A DNA stretch of 64,000 nucleotides from CAJQQY01 sp964564545 (GCA_964564545.1 CAZMBP010000095.1:1-64000); one strand, 5' to 3'. Positions 42,046-51,271 are shown, counted from the stretch's first letter. The notes: generated from the sequence alone by a model not told the origin. Translations and numbers: made by a program.

Positions 42046-45000
42046 CTACTCCTTCAAAATAATCGCATCAATCTGCGCCTCCTTCACCATTTGATTAAAT
42101 TTAGGTAATTCGTTCGCCTTAATCTTTTTAAATAAATCCAATTGATCGTTAATTTCTTTTGTCAAAACATTTTTCACCTCAATAGCTTGAGCAGTCGGAG
42201 GATAGTCTCCACCTGAAACCAATGAATTCAAATGCCCTAATTTATTCGTTAACTTAATTGGAAAATTCAAAGGATCTTGGCGACTTCGATTTTTTGTTTG
42301 ATACAATTCATTTTCAACTACCGTCATCATCGAATCAATCGCATTGGCTTGGTCAAAAATCGCTTTAGTCGAATCATCCTTTTTCAATCGAGCCGTATAA
42401 TTTTTTAATTGCGAACGCACATCTCGAATTTCAATAATTGTCTCATGTGCTTCACTCATTTTACTTTTGATCTCATTTAAAAATTCAAATTGCTCTTTCA
42501 AGCCTTTGTCATCTGTTTCAATTCTTGGATCTTTTAGAATTTCAAATTCTACATTTTGCACCATATCATCTACCGTTAATTGAACTTCATAATTTCCAGG
42601 TAATGCTTTTGGTCCATTAAGTGATGCCCACCACAAAATCATTTTGTCAAATGACTTCGCATCTTCATATCTCATATTCCAATTGAATCGGTTAGCACCT
42701 TCTTCCACTTTTAATTTATCTTTTTTCTCTTTTGCTTTATTAGAATACTTACGAATCACTTTTCCTCCTTTTTCTAAAAACGATAAAGATACTGTAGTCG
42801 AGTCAGTTAAGTTTTTGACAAAATAATTAACCATCACTCCCCCTGGATGATTCGTTCCTTCCGTCAAAGATTTCCGTCCACTTCCACCTTGCATTCGGTA
42901 TGAAGGCATTGGTTTATATAAGTGAGTTTGCTTGTCTTTAAAATCTTTTTGCATTTGATGCAAAGGAGTCAAGTCATCAATAATCCATAATGAACGACCT
43001 TGAGTAGCTGCAATCAAGTTATCATTTTTAACTGCCAAATCGGTAATCGGCACCATTGGCAAATTCAACTGTAGAGGTTGCCATTGAGCTCCATCATTAA
43101 ATGAAACATACATTCCTGCCTCTGTTCCTGCATAGACCAAACCTTCACGATTTGGATCTATTCTCACCACTCTTGTAAAATGTTCTTTATCAATTCCATC
43201 TACCAATTTTTTCCAATTTTTTCCATAATCAGACGTACGATAAATGTATGGTTTAAAGTCGCCAGATTTATACATCGTTGCTGCAATGTAAGCAATGGCA
43301 GGATCAGTTGGATGTGGCTCAATAGAATTTATCATGATCCACTCAGGCATATTTTTAGGAGTAACGTTTTCCCAATTTGCGCCGCCATCTTTTGTGATAT
43401 GTACCAGCCCATCATCAGAACCAGCCCAGATGAGCCCTTGTCTGATAGGTGATTCAGCTGCTGCGAAAATTGTACAGTAATATTCAACTGAAGTATTATC
43501 CTTAGTAATTGGACCACCTGAACTTACTAATTTGGAAGGTTCATTTCGAGTCAAGTCAGGACTAATGATTTTCCAAGATTGACCTTCGTCAGTCGAAACA
43601 TGTAAGTGTTGCGATGCGGTATATAATTTGTTTTTTTCATGAGGAGAAAAGAAAATAGGGAAGTTCCATTGGAACCGATATTTCATTCCTTCCGCACCAT
43701 GTCCCATTGGATTATCAGGGTAAACATTTACAGATCGACTTTGATCAATCTTATGATTTTTTCTTTGTAATAATCCATCATAGCAACCACCATAAACGAT
43801 GTCATTATCAGTTGGATCGACTGCGATATGTCCACATTCGCAACCAGCGGTTTCTTCCCAATCATCTTCTCCAATGGAACCTCCAGCACTTCGATGGGAA
43901 ATTCTGATCGTTGAATTATCTTGTTGTGCTGCATAAATTCTATAAGGGAAATGATTGTCGGTTGATACTCGATAAAATTGTGCAGTCGGTTGATTATGAT
44001 AAGTTGACCAAGTCTCTCCTCCATCATAACTCACTTGTCCACCACCATCATCAGCCATAATCATTCTCTTTGGATTTTCAGGAGCAATCCATAGATCGTG
44101 ATGATCACCATGAGGAGCATTAGCAGATTTAAAAGTCTTTCCACCATCGGTAGATTTATGATATCGAACATTCAAAACATAAACCACATCTTCATCTTGT
44201 GTATCTGCATAAATTCGAGAATAGTACCAAGCTCTTTGTCGAAGACTACGTTGGCTATTTAATTTTTTCCATGTTTCTCCGCCATCATCAGATCGGAAAA
44301 CTCCTCCATCTTTATTTTCAATAATCGCCCAAACTCGTTCAGAGTTAACTGGTGAAACAGTAATTCCAGAAATTCCCCAAATCCCTTTTGGCAATCCTTC
44401 ATTCGCAGAAATATTTTTCCATGAATTTCCGCCATCAGTACTTTTCCAAATTGCACTTCCTTCTCCACCACTTTCTAGGCTATAAGGTGTTCGTTTAATT
44501 TTCCAAGTACTCGCATAAAGTACTCGTGGATTATTTGGATCCATAATTAAATCGACAGCACCTGCTTCCGAATTAACAAACAAAACTTGTTTCCAAGTAT
44601 CTCCTCCATCATCACTTCTATAAACTCCACGTTCTGCATTTGATGCATATAGATTTCCCATTACAGAGGCAAAAACAATATTTGAATTTCGAGGATGAAT
44701 TCTAATTCGACTGATATGTCTTGATTTTTCAAGCCCTTTATGATGCCAAGTTTTCCCTGCATCTTCAGATTTCCAAACTCCATAACCAGAGGAAACATTT
44801 CCACGTACAGTTACTTCACCACCACCGACATAAATTACATTTGGATCATATTCACTCACCGCAACTGACCCGATTGATCCTCCAAAGAATCCATCAGAGA
44901 TATTCTCCCATTTACGACCACCATCTTGCGTTCTCCAAACGCCACCACCTGCTGCACCCATGTAAAATAAATTTGGCTTTCCAGGAACCCCTGTGGCAGC

Positions 45001-45204
45001 TGCAGATCTACCTCCTCGAAATGGACCAATTTCTCGCCATTCGACTGCTTTCAATAACTCAGCATCCATTAAAGTTGGAATAGGTGTATTTGCTTTTACC
45101 TTTTTTTTGCGCTGAGCAAAAAGAGGTAAGGTGCTGATAATGAGGAAAATACAAAGTGAAAATTTAATCAAGAAAGATCTTTCAAGAAAGGACTGGTTTC
45201 TCAT
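42046..45204 (-). CDS. Secreted sortilin/BNR-type beta-propeller protein
   Basis: A 1,052-residue exported protein: signal peptide 1-30 (ending LFAQ), then many BNR/Asp-box repeats (S-x-D-x-G-x-T-W): VWRTQDGGRKWENIS, VWKSEDAGKTWHHKG, VYRSDDGGDTWKQV, IWKSTDGGNSWKNIS, VFRSDDGGETWKKL, HVSTDEGQSWKIIS, IYRTSDYGKNWKKL. They suggest two propellers of the VPS10/sortilin and xyloglucanase class (about 50-720). The last 300 residues are a beta domain and then a helical coil. Often annotated as glycosyl hydrolase, but no catalytic acid pair can be identified. There is no T9SS sorting domain, so it is probably periplasmic or exported some other way. Single gene. Confidence 0.75.
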   Translation of the reverse strand: MRNQSFLERSFLIKFSLCIFLIISTLPLFAQRKKKVKANTPIPTLMDAELLKAVEWREIGPFRGGRSAAATGVPGKPNLFYMGAAGGGVWRTQDGGRKWENISDGFFGGSIGSVAVSEYDPNVIYVGGGEVTVRGNVSSGYGVWKSEDAGKTWHHKGLEKSRHISRIRIHPRNSNIVFASVMGNLYASNAERGVYRSDDGGDTWKQVLFVNSEAGAVDLIMDPNNPRVLYASTWKIKRTPYSLESGGEGSAIWKSTDGGNSWKNISANEGLPKGIWGISGITVSPVNSERVWAIIENKDGGVFRSDDGGETWKKLNSQRSLRQRAWYYSRIYADTQDEDVVYVLNVRYHKSTDGGKTFKSANAPHGDHHDLWIAPENPKRMIMADDGGGQVSYDGGETWSTYHNQPTAQFYRVSTDNHFPYRIYAAQQDNSTIRISHRSAGGSIGEDDWEETAGCECGHIAVDPTDNDIVYGGCYDGLLQRKNHKIDQSRSVNVYPDNPMGHGAEGMKYRFQWNFPIFFSPHEKNKLYTASQHLHVSTDEGQSWKIISPDLTRNEPSKLVSSGGPITKDNTSVEYYCTIFAAAESPIRQGLIWAGSDDGLVHITKDGGANWENVTPKNMPEWIMINSIEPHPTDPAIAYIAATMYKSGDFKPYIYRTSDYGKNWKKLVDGIDKEHFTRVVRIDPNREGLVYAGTEAGMYVSFNDGAQWQPLQLNLPMVPITDLAVKNDNLIAATQGRSLWIIDDLTPLHQMQKDFKDKQTHLYKPMPSYRMQGGSGRKSLTEGTNHPGGVMVNYFVKNLTDSTTVSLSFLEKGGKVIRKYSNKAKEKKDKLKVEEGANRFNWNMRYEDAKSFDKMILWWASLNGPKALPGNYEVQLTVDDMVQNVEFEILKDPRIETDDKGLKEQFEFLNEIKSKMSEAHETIIEIRDVRSQLKNYTARLKKDDSTKAIFDQANAIDSMMTVVENELYQTKNRSRQDPLNFPIKLTNKLGHLNSLVSGGDYPPTAQAIEVKNVLTKEINDQLDLFKKIKANELPKFNQMVKEAQIDAIILKE

Positions 45205-45382
45205 TTTAATTTTGATTTAATTGGTTTAAAACATGTGTTGGCCTACTTCAGCAGAACCAAAAATGATGATCAAAAATATTTTTAAATAAAATTACAATCT
45301 GATATTTGAATCAATTCACAATTTAAAAAAATCACAATGGATTCTTTATTTTTTTAGGAAAAAAGAAAACTCTGAATGACAA

Positions 45383-45418
45383 ATAAAAAAGCTACTCCAA
45401 TTTGAAGTAGCTTTTTTT
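45383..45418 (-). terminator. Terminator downstream of the LytTR regulator gene
   Basis: Stem AAAAAGCTACT / AGTAGCTTTTT with a nine-base loop, A-run on one side and T-run on the other; can function in both directions. Confidence 0.8.
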
Positions 45419-45444
45419 ATTTTTTATAACAACGTAATTACATT

Positions 45445-46215
45445 TTACGCTAATTCCTTTTGTAACTCTTTCAACTTATCAGAGAATGCTCCTTTTCTTC
45501 TTCGACTCACCTCAATTTTCGCCCCATCATCCATAATTAAATGAGCAGAATCGCCTTTGATAAATTTTCGAATGTAGTTTAGATTAATAATATGACTTCG
45601 ATGCACCCTAAAAAAATTAAAAGGTGCAAACATTCCTTCGTAAGATTTTATCGTTTTGGAAGCCACAATTTTTGCACCTCCTTTGATATAGAAAATAGTA
45701 TAATTATCATCCGATTGCAATCGTAGAATTTCATGAATATGAACGAAATGCATTTCATCTAACGAAGCAATCGTAATTTTTTTAAATGGGTTCAAATGAC
45801 TCAGATGACCTCTAAAGACTTCCAACCTATCTTTCATATCTTCTTTCTCTCGATTGGGTTTTATTCGATCAACTGCTTCCTTCAACATGTGTGGGTCAAT
45901 TGGTTTGGAAATATATCCAATACAACTATAAGCACAAGCTTTTACCGCATAATCTTGATAAGATGTTACAAAGATGATTTCAAATTTGATATCATCTAAT
46001 TTGTCTAACAAACTAAACACAAGTTCATTATTCAAATTAATATCAAGAAATACAACATCAGGTTTGAGTGATTTGTCAGTCAAAGTCAAATAACCATCCT
46101 CGATATTTCGAGCCTCGGCAATGACTTGTACGTGCGGGCAATTTTTTTGAAGAATGTTTTTAAGATTATCTAGGCTGGCTTGTTCATCTTCAATGATGAT
46201 TGCGTGTAGATTCAT
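45445..46215 (-). CDS. LytTR-type response regulator
   Basis: A 256-residue DNA-binding regulator. Receiver domain 1-120: acidic pair Glu9/Asp10 (IIIEDEQ), phosphoacceptor Asp58 (VVFLDINL), Thr84 (IFVTSYQDY) and Lys104 (YISKPID). LytTR DNA-binding domain about 145-250: FVHIHEILRLQSDDNYTIFYI, FFRVHRSHIINLNYIRKF. Normally paired with a 7TM or YehU-type sensor kinase, which is not adjacent; the nearest kinase-like gene is 14 kb away and is degenerate. Orphan regulator, single gene. The upstream gap of about 215 bases contains a long hairpin at 46353-46414. Confidence 0.92.
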   Translation of the reverse strand: MNLHAIIIEDEQASLDNLKNILQKNCPHVQVIAEARNIEDGYLTLTDKSLKPDVVFLDINLNNELVFSLLDKLDDIKFEIIFVTSYQDYAVKACAYSCIGYISKPIDPHMLKEAVDRIKPNREKEDMKDRLEVFRGHLSHLNPFKKITIASLDEMHFVHIHEILRLQSDDNYTIFYIKGGAKIVASKTIKSYEGMFAPFNFFRVHRSHIINLNYIRKFIKGDSAHLIMDDGAKIEVSRRRKGAFSDKLKELQKELA

Positions 46216-46352
46216 AGTGTTTCCTTTTATTTATTCACATAATAATACGCTAATATATAAATTATTATATATTTATTTTAGGAGACATATGAAATTAGTA
46301 AAAGTACTTCTATACAAAGTAGGAAGGATATGTAGTTTTTTTTAAATCACAC

Positions 46353-46414
46353 AAGGCATATAAGATCTATATAAGTTATTCCTGAAGTGAGCTTATATGT
46401 TTCTTATATGCCTT
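46353..46414. repeat. Nested hairpin AAGGCATATAAGA / TCTTATATGCCTT
   Basis: Thirteen-base perfect outer stem with an inner TATATAAG / CTTATATG stem. Lies between the LytTR gene's start side and the end of the nucleoside phosphorylase gene; probably terminates or stabilises the latter's transcript. Confidence 0.65.
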
Positions 46415-46431
46415 ATATGGGTCAAAAAAAC

Positions 46432-47310
46432 TTAGCTTGTTGAAATTCTTTCTAAAACCGTTTCAATTAATTTTACCACAATTTCTTTTGGTTTTGAACT
46501 AAATTCATTCGTTATTCGATTAGCTAAAATGGCATTGAATGAAATCCCTTGATGACCTAAAATATTGGCTAATCCATAGATTGCTGATGTTTCCATTTCA
46601 AAGTTAGTGCAGCGCAAATCTTTATAATTAAACTTCCCCAAAAGTTCAATCATATCATTTGCTACAATATTTGCTCTCAAAACTCTTCCTTGTGGAGCAT
46701 AAAAACCTGGACTTGTCAGAGTGATACCTTTGGTAAAACCAGAAGCTAAGTTTTTCATCAAATCACTTCCCGCAGAAGCAATATATGGACGAATTGGAAA
46801 AGTAATTTCACTTCCAACTGTTTCCATAAAATGTAAAAAGGTCATATGCTCGTCTGCATTATTTTTAAAATCATAAAAATGCAAGAGTCCGTCAATTCCA
46901 ATACCATATGCTGAAGCTACAAATGTATCGATGGGAATATCTTTTTGCATAGAACCTGAAGTTCCAATGCGAATGATGTTCAATGAAGTATGCTCCTCTT
47001 TTTCCATTCTAGTTTCAAAATCAATATTAACCAATGCATCTAATTCATTGATAACAATATCAATATTATCCGTTCCTATTCCCGTTGAAATGACTGTAAT
47101 TCGAGTTCCATTTAATTCACCAGTATGGGTGATAAATTCTCTTTTTTGAGTTTTATATTCAATGGAGTCAAAATATTTTGAAACTTTAGCTACTCGATCA
47201 GGATCACCAACCACGATGACATTTTTTGCCACTTGACCAGGTTTTAAATTAAGATGATAAATACTGCCATCAGGATTTATTATAAGTTCGGAAGGAGGAA
47301 AGTGTCTCAT
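46432..47310 (-). CDS. Nucleoside phosphorylase, uridine phosphorylase-like
   Basis: A 292-residue cytoplasmic PNP/UDP-superfamily (NP-I) enzyme that cleaves nucleosides with phosphate in salvage. Motifs: VIVVGDPDRVAKVSKYF (phosphate-binding start), ISTGIGTDNIDIVINEL, IRIGTSGSMQKDI and the purine/uridine phosphorylase signature FEMETSAIYGLANILGH, with Glu-Met-Glu contacting ribose. The GDPDR opening and GTSGSM are closer to uridine phosphorylase than to purine nucleoside phosphorylase, but the base specificity is not certain. Somewhat longer than E. coli Udp (about 253) with extra residues at the N-terminus and middle. Confidence 0.85.
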   Translation of the reverse strand: MRHFPPSELIINPDGSIYHLNLKPGQVAKNVIVVGDPDRVAKVSKYFDSIEYKTQKREFITHTGELNGTRITVISTGIGTDNIDIVINELDALVNIDFETRMEKEEHTSLNIIRIGTSGSMQKDIPIDTFVASAYGIGIDGLLHFYDFKNNADEHMTFLHFMETVGSEITFPIRPYIASAGSDLMKNLASGFTKGITLTSPGFYAPQGRVLRANIVANDMIELLGKFNYKDLRCTNFEMETSAIYGLANILGHQGISFNAILANRITNEFSSKPKEIVVKLIETVLERISTS

Positions 47311-47400
47311 ATTTTTTATGGAAATTAAATGACATTAGAAATAAAGCTTTCTACGAAATTATAATTTTATTTGTAAAATTTTTAAATCAAAAAAAATAGA

Positions 47401-47754
47401 ATGAGAAAAATATATCACCTTTCAAGTTGTTCGACTTGTCAAAGAATCATCAAAGAGTTAGGCGGACTCGAAGATTTTGAAATGCAGAATATCAAAGTGG
47501 AAAAAATAAAAGCTAAGCAAATTGATGAAATGAAAAAAATGGCTGGTTCGTACGAAGCTCTTTTTAGTCGTCGTTCGATGAAATATCGTCCTATGGGCTT
47601 GCATGAAAAAGAGATTTCGGAAAAGGAATATCGAAAATTAATTTTAGAAGAATACACTTTTCTAAAACGACCTGTGATTATTATTGACGATGAAATTTTT
47701 GTGGGAAATGCTAAAAAAGTAGTTGCTGCTGCAAAGGAGAAACTAGAAAAATAA
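47401..47754 (+). CDS. ArsC/Spx-family thioredoxin-fold protein
   Basis: A 117-residue member of the ArsC/Spx/YffB family. The CxxC at the start (SSCSTCQRI, Cys10 and Cys13) is the redox or catalytic pair; the C-terminal KRPVIIIDDEIFVGN matches the family RP-I-I strand. Spx regulators keep a CxxC, whereas classic glutaredoxin-linked arsenate reductases have one N-terminal cysteine, so redox regulation or a general reductase role is as likely as arsenate reduction. No arsenic-resistance genes are nearby. It is 70 bases upstream of hemF, with a hairpin in between, divergent from the phosphorylase. Confidence 0.8.
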   Translation: MRKIYHLSSCSTCQRIIKELGGLEDFEMQNIKVEKIKAKQIDEMKKMAGSYEALFSRRSMKYRPMGLHEKEISEKEYRKLILEEYTFLKRPVIIIDDEIFVGNAKKVVAAAKEKLEK

Positions 47755-47766
47755 TTGTTGGGAAAG

Positions 47767-47800
47767 AGGTATCGGATACTTTCAAAGTCTACTGATACCT
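47767..47800 (+). promoter_or_regulatory. Hairpin between ArsC-like gene and hemF
   Basis: Stem AGGTATC / GATACCT with partial inner pairing (GTACTTT-type); lies directly in the 70-base gap. Could be a weak terminator or a leader structure of hemF. Confidence 0.4.
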
Positions 47801-47824
47801 AAACTCCAAAATAAATTTTAAACT

Positions 47825-48718
47825 ATGCCAGATAAAAAAGAAATCACCACCTTCTTCCAAAATCTACAAGATGATATTTGCGCTCAAATAGAAGCTGCCG
47901 ATGGTGTTGGAAAATTCCATCAAGACCTTTGGGAAAGAGAAGGCGGTGGAGGTGGAAGAACTCGAATCTTCCTAGGAAAACATATTGAAAAAGGCGGAGT
48001 TAACTTCTCTGCAGTCGAAGGAGACTTACCTGAAAAAATTTCAAAAGCCCTCAAAATTGATGCAGGTCAATTTTATGCTACCGGGGTAAGTATCGTATTG
48101 CATCCAAAAAATCCTCATGTTCCAATTATTCATATGAACGTCCGATATTTTGAAATGTCGGATGGTCGATGGTGGTTTGGAGGAGGTATAGATGTGACAC
48201 CACATTATGTGGTAGAAGAGGACGCGAAGTTTTTTCATCAATATTTGAAAACAGTTTGTGACGAACATCATGAGTCGTATTATCCAGAATTTAAAAAATG
48301 GGCGGACGACTATTTTTACATCAAACACAGAGATGAAACCCGTGGAATTGGAGGAATCTTTTTCGATAGATTAAGTGTCCAAGATGGTTTTGAAAAAAGA
48401 GAAAGATTTGATTTTGTTAAAGCAGTTGGTAATGCTTTTTGTCCAATTTATTTACATCTATTGCATAAAAGTAAAGACAAAGAATTTACCGAGGCGCAAC
48501 AAAATTGGCAATCCATTCGAAGAGGTCGATACGTTGAATTTAATCTAGTTTGGGACAAAGGAACTAAATTTGGATTGGATACTAATGGACGAACAGAATC
48601 GATATTGATGAGTATGCCTCCATTGGCAAATTGGAAATATAATCACAAAACGGAAGAAGGAAGCGCTGAAGAAGCCACTCAAAAATTATTGAAAAAAGAA
48701 ATTGACTGGGTGAGTTAG
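47825..48718 (+). CDS. hemF: Oxygen-dependent coproporphyrinogen III oxidase
   Basis: HemF oxidatively decarboxylates coproporphyrinogen III to protoporphyrinogen IX in heme synthesis using O2. The 297-residue length is usual. Family blocks: GGGGGRTRIFLGKHIEKGGV, NFSAVEGDLP, HPKNPHVPIIHMNVRYFE, WWFGGGIDVTPHYV, RGIGGIFFDRL and the C-terminal RRGRYVEFNLVWDKGTKFGL with ILMSMPPLANW. Conserved histidines for catalysis are in HPKNPHVP and HMNVRYF. Cytoplasmic homodimer. Its presence indicates aerobic capacity. Followed by a strong bidirectional terminator. Confidence 0.96.
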   Translation: MPDKKEITTFFQNLQDDICAQIEAADGVGKFHQDLWEREGGGGGRTRIFLGKHIEKGGVNFSAVEGDLPEKISKALKIDAGQFYATGVSIVLHPKNPHVPIIHMNVRYFEMSDGRWWFGGGIDVTPHYVVEEDAKFFHQYLKTVCDEHHESYYPEFKKWADDYFYIKHRDETRGIGGIFFDRLSVQDGFEKRERFDFVKAVGNAFCPIYLHLLHKSKDKEFTEAQQNWQSIRRGRYVEFNLVWDKGTKFGLDTNGRTESILMSMPPLANWKYNHKTEEGSAEEATQKLLKKEIDWVS

Positions 48719-48733
48719 TTTTGTTTATGTAAG

Positions 48734-48788
48734 AATAAAAAAAGGCGATAAAATATTGATCATCAATACTTTATCGCCTTTTTTATTT
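48734..48788. terminator. Bidirectional terminator between hemF and lipoprotein gene
   Basis: Stem AAAAGGCGATAAA / TTTATCGCCTTTT, with inner ATATTGAT / ATCAATA pairing, A-run left and T-run right. Confidence 0.9.
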
Positions 48789-48801
48789 CAACTAAATCAA
48801 T

Positions 48802-49290
48802 TTAGTTTAGACATAAAAGGGTGAGCGGAGCAGTTTCAATTACATTACTTTTATTTCCAGCTCGATCTATTATATAAACTTCATACACTAAAATATCACT
48901 TGGATAATCGGAGAAATCAGATTCACAACCATCGTTTTGATCTGGATGAATACAACATGTTGTATTTACTTTAATATAAAACTCTCCAGAAATTCCATTT
49001 CCTACTCCTTGTTCTGGAATTTCAGGTGCTACGAAAGTAATAAACTCCGACCCATCTCGTAAGTCCTTAAAATATACAGAAGGTGTTCCATCATCAATTC
49101 CAATATCTCCATCTCCATCCGTAAATGAAATTGTTAGGGTCGTTTCATCTTCAAAACCACTTCCTTGTACCATCGAAGTTTTTGAAAAACTAACAAAAGC
49201 AATCTCAGGTGTATCTGAATAATCAGGCGGCTTGGTACAAGCGATGATCATTGCGATGGAAAGGAAAAGTGTATATTTTAATGCCTTCAT
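48802..49290 (-). CDS. Lipoprotein of unknown function, beta-sandwich type
   Basis: A 162-residue lipoprotein (signal peptide with lipobox IIAC, Cys18). The mature part has an acidic, likely calcium-binding stretch (FTDGDGDIGIDDG) between beta strands and a Cys-rich segment (TTCCIHPDQNDGCESDF), and ends with YEVYIIDRAGNKSNVIETAPLTLLC, the pattern of an Ig-like beta sandwich. Similar short lipoproteins are common in Bacteroidota and have no known role. Located on the minus strand facing hemF; no operon partner. Confidence 0.6.
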   Translation of the reverse strand: MKALKYTLFLSIAMIIACTKPPDYSDTPEIAFVSFSKTSMVQGSGFEDETTLTISFTDGDGDIGIDDGTPSVYFKDLRDGSEFITFVAPEIPEQGVGNGISGEFYIKVNTTCCIHPDQNDGCESDFSDYPSDILVYEVYIIDRAGNKSNVIETAPLTLLCLN

Positions 49291-49538
49291 AATTCTAAAA
49301 TTTTTCTAATGATAAATAGGCTTTTTACTTTAACGGAAATCAATGCTATTTAGTTTAAGGTACGACATAAAACTATAAAAGGATAGCAGCCGTTGGACAT
49401 TTAAAATAATAGACGTTGTTTTTCAATCAAATGGTTGGATTTCCTGATGTTGATTTTTATACTTTATCTATGCTTAAATTACGAACGAATGTTTTTCGAA
49501 GAAAAATGAAAACATAAATAAGTCAAAATGATCCATAA

Positions 49539-49556
49539 AAAGTTAGCGTCAAAAAA
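49539..49556. repeat. Isolated copy of the TTAGCGTC repeat word
   Basis: AAAGTTAGCGTCAAAAAA repeats, base for base, the right arm of the inverted repeat at 6546-6671. Here no matching left arm was found in the preceding 250 bases. It abuts the last codon of the M28 gene. Confidence 0.6.
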
Positions 49557-50570
49557 TTACAAAAACTCCTTATTCGATTGCTTGTAAATCACAGCAGTTA
49601 CTACTTGCCCAACTGCCTCCAAAGTAGTTACATCAATCACATCCATATTATCAGCATGAGTATGATGATAAGAACCAAATCCAAAATTTTCAGCAGGCAT
49701 ACTAATAATATCAGTCATCGGCATTCTGAAGTTTTTCATGACAAAATAATGATCATCTGTAATGATTCCACCTGGCTCATCGATAAAGAAATCATCTTTT
49801 TTCATACTCTCTGCTAACTTCCAAATTTTATTGGTCAATTGCCCTGCATTGCTAATTGAATAGCCTTCTTTGTAAAACTTAGCACCCTTTGCTCCAACCA
49901 TATCTAGGAGAATTCCATATTGGACATTTTTTCTTTTAAGATGTGGATTATTGCCCCAATATTGAGAACCTAACCCCCAGCTCTCAGCATTATTTCCTTC
50001 ATCGTCACCATAATCTTCTGCATCAAAAAGGACAATATCGACCCCCATTGGAATCGGATGTTTTTGTAATAGTTTGGCAATTTCTAACAAAACTCCTACG
50101 CCACTTCCAGCATCATCGGCTCCCAAAATTGGATCACTTTGGCGAAGAGGATCTGGATCTTTATCGGCAAATGGACGAGTGTCCCAATGCGCACCTAAAA
50201 TGATTCTTTCTTGTACATGAGGGTTATAGCGAGCGATAATATTAGTGGCATCTAATTTTACATTATTGTAAGTCGTAGCTGTAAAATCTTGCTCAATTAC
50301 TTCTGCGCCAAACGATTTAAATTGACTCACTAACCAATCTTTGCATTTTTTATGACCTTCAGAATTTGGAACTCGTGGTCCAAAAGAAACCTGTTTTGCA
50401 ATGAATTCTTTAGCCGCATTTCCATCAAATTTTGGAATTCGAACTTTAGTGTTTTCTTGAGGAACTAGCATTTTATCTTTGTCATTATTAGAACTTGTAT
50501 CCCAACATGCTGTAAAAGTTATAGCTAAGATTACAATGAAAAAAATGGTTTTTGAAGAATAGTATTTCAT
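49557..50570 (-). CDS. M28-family lipoprotein, glutaminyl-peptide cyclotransferase-like
   Basis: A 337-residue lipoprotein (signal with lipobox TFTAC, Cys22). The metal-site motifs are those of M28/glutaminyl cyclase: GAHWDTRPFAD (His128/Asp130), GADDAGSGVGVLLEIA (Asp152), LFDAEDYGDD (Glu184/Asp186 region), and SYHHTHADNMDVID near the C-terminus. The WDTRPFAD and DAEDYGD wording is closer to glutaminyl-peptide cyclotransferases, which form N-terminal pyroglutamate, than to aminopeptidases. In Bacteroidota many T9SS and Sec substrates begin with Gln after signal cleavage (for example after FAQ here), so a cyclase role in the cell envelope is plausible. Last gene of a run that starts at fdx; 10 bases after maf. 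Confidence 0.8.
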   Translation of the reverse strand: MKYYSSKTIFFIVILAITFTACWDTSSNNDKDKMLVPQENTKVRIPKFDGNAAKEFIAKQVSFGPRVPNSEGHKKCKDWLVSQFKSFGAEVIEQDFTATTYNNVKLDATNIIARYNPHVQERIILGAHWDTRPFADKDPDPLRQSDPILGADDAGSGVGVLLEIAKLLQKHPIPMGVDIVLFDAEDYGDDEGNNAESWGLGSQYWGNNPHLKRKNVQYGILLDMVGAKGAKFYKEGYSISNAGQLTNKIWKLAESMKKDDFFIDEPGGIITDDHYFVMKNFRMPMTDIISMPAENFGFGSYHHTHADNMDVIDVTTLEAVGQVVTAVIYKQSNKEFL

Positions 50571-50579
50571 TTTTATTTT

Positions 50580-51146
50580 TTAAAATTTCATTAATTCTTT
50601 ATAGACTTTTCGCATCGGCAAACCTACAATATTGGAATAAGTCCCTTTTACTTTTTTTATTTTACAAAGTCCAATCCATTCTTGAATGGCGTAGGCTCCG
50701 GCTTTGTCAAAAGGTTTGTAATTCTCAATATAATAGTTGATTTCTTCATCTGATAATTTATCAAAATAGACGGTGGAAACACCTTTGAAAATTCGTTTTT
50801 TATCTTTTGATAAAAGACAAACGCCGGTGATAACTTTATGCGATTTACCAGAAAGTGTTTTTAAAATATCAAACGCATCACGAGCATCTTTTGGTTTGCC
50901 AAAAATAGTATTTCCCATCACAACTGTCGTATCTGAAGTCAGAATAATCTCATCGTTTTTGATGAAGTCTTTTACACCTTCTGCTTTTTTTTCTGCTAGA
51001 AATCCTGCGACTTCTTCAGCTGGAAGGGTAGAAGGATAAGTTTCTTCGATGTCTCTTGTTTGGATATCAAATTTGAATCCTGCTTGGCGAAGGAGTTGGC
51101 TTCGACGAGGTGATTTTGAGGCGAGGATAATTTTTCGATCGATCAT
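50580..51146 (-). CDS. maf: Maf-family nucleotide pyrophosphatase
   Basis: Maf proteins hydrolyse non-canonical or canonical nucleoside triphosphates (dTTP/UTP type or modified bases) to monophosphates and slow cell division in some bacteria. The 188-residue product has the family start ILASKSPRRSQLLRQAGF, the EE(T)YP motif (RDIEETYPSTLPAEEVAGFLA), ILTSDTTVVMGN (catalytic Asp), DAFDILKTLSGKSHKVITGVCL and KAGAYAIQEWIG. The SDT and YAIQ pattern suggests the dTTP/UTP-type (YhdE) subgroup. Co-directional with M28 (9-base gap) and UbiA-like genes, an arrangement common in this phylum. Confidence 0.92.
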   Translation of the reverse strand: MIDRKIILASKSPRRSQLLRQAGFKFDIQTRDIEETYPSTLPAEEVAGFLAEKKAEGVKDFIKNDEIILTSDTTVVMGNTIFGKPKDARDAFDILKTLSGKSHKVITGVCLLSKDKKRIFKGVSTVYFDKLSDEEINYYIENYKPFDKAGAYAIQEWIGLCKIKKVKGTYSNIVGLPMRKVYKELMKF

Positions 51147-51162
51147 GATTTATTTATTTTTT

Positions 51163-51271
51163 TGCCGCAGATTGAGCTGATTTTTTATGATTTATATGAT
51201 TTTCCCAGGAGGAATTAACACCTAGAAATAGAAATCATGTAGATCATAAAAAATCAGCCCAATCTGCGGCA
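51163..51271. repeat. Inverted repeat with 41-base arms, right arm inside the UbiA-like gene end
   Basis: Arms 51163-51203 and 51231-51271 pair over 41 bases with about five mismatches (outer TGCCGCAGATT / AATCTGCGGCA). The right arm overlaps the last nine codons and stop of the UbiA-like gene, so it codes for the residues SAADWADFL. Confidence 0.8.
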
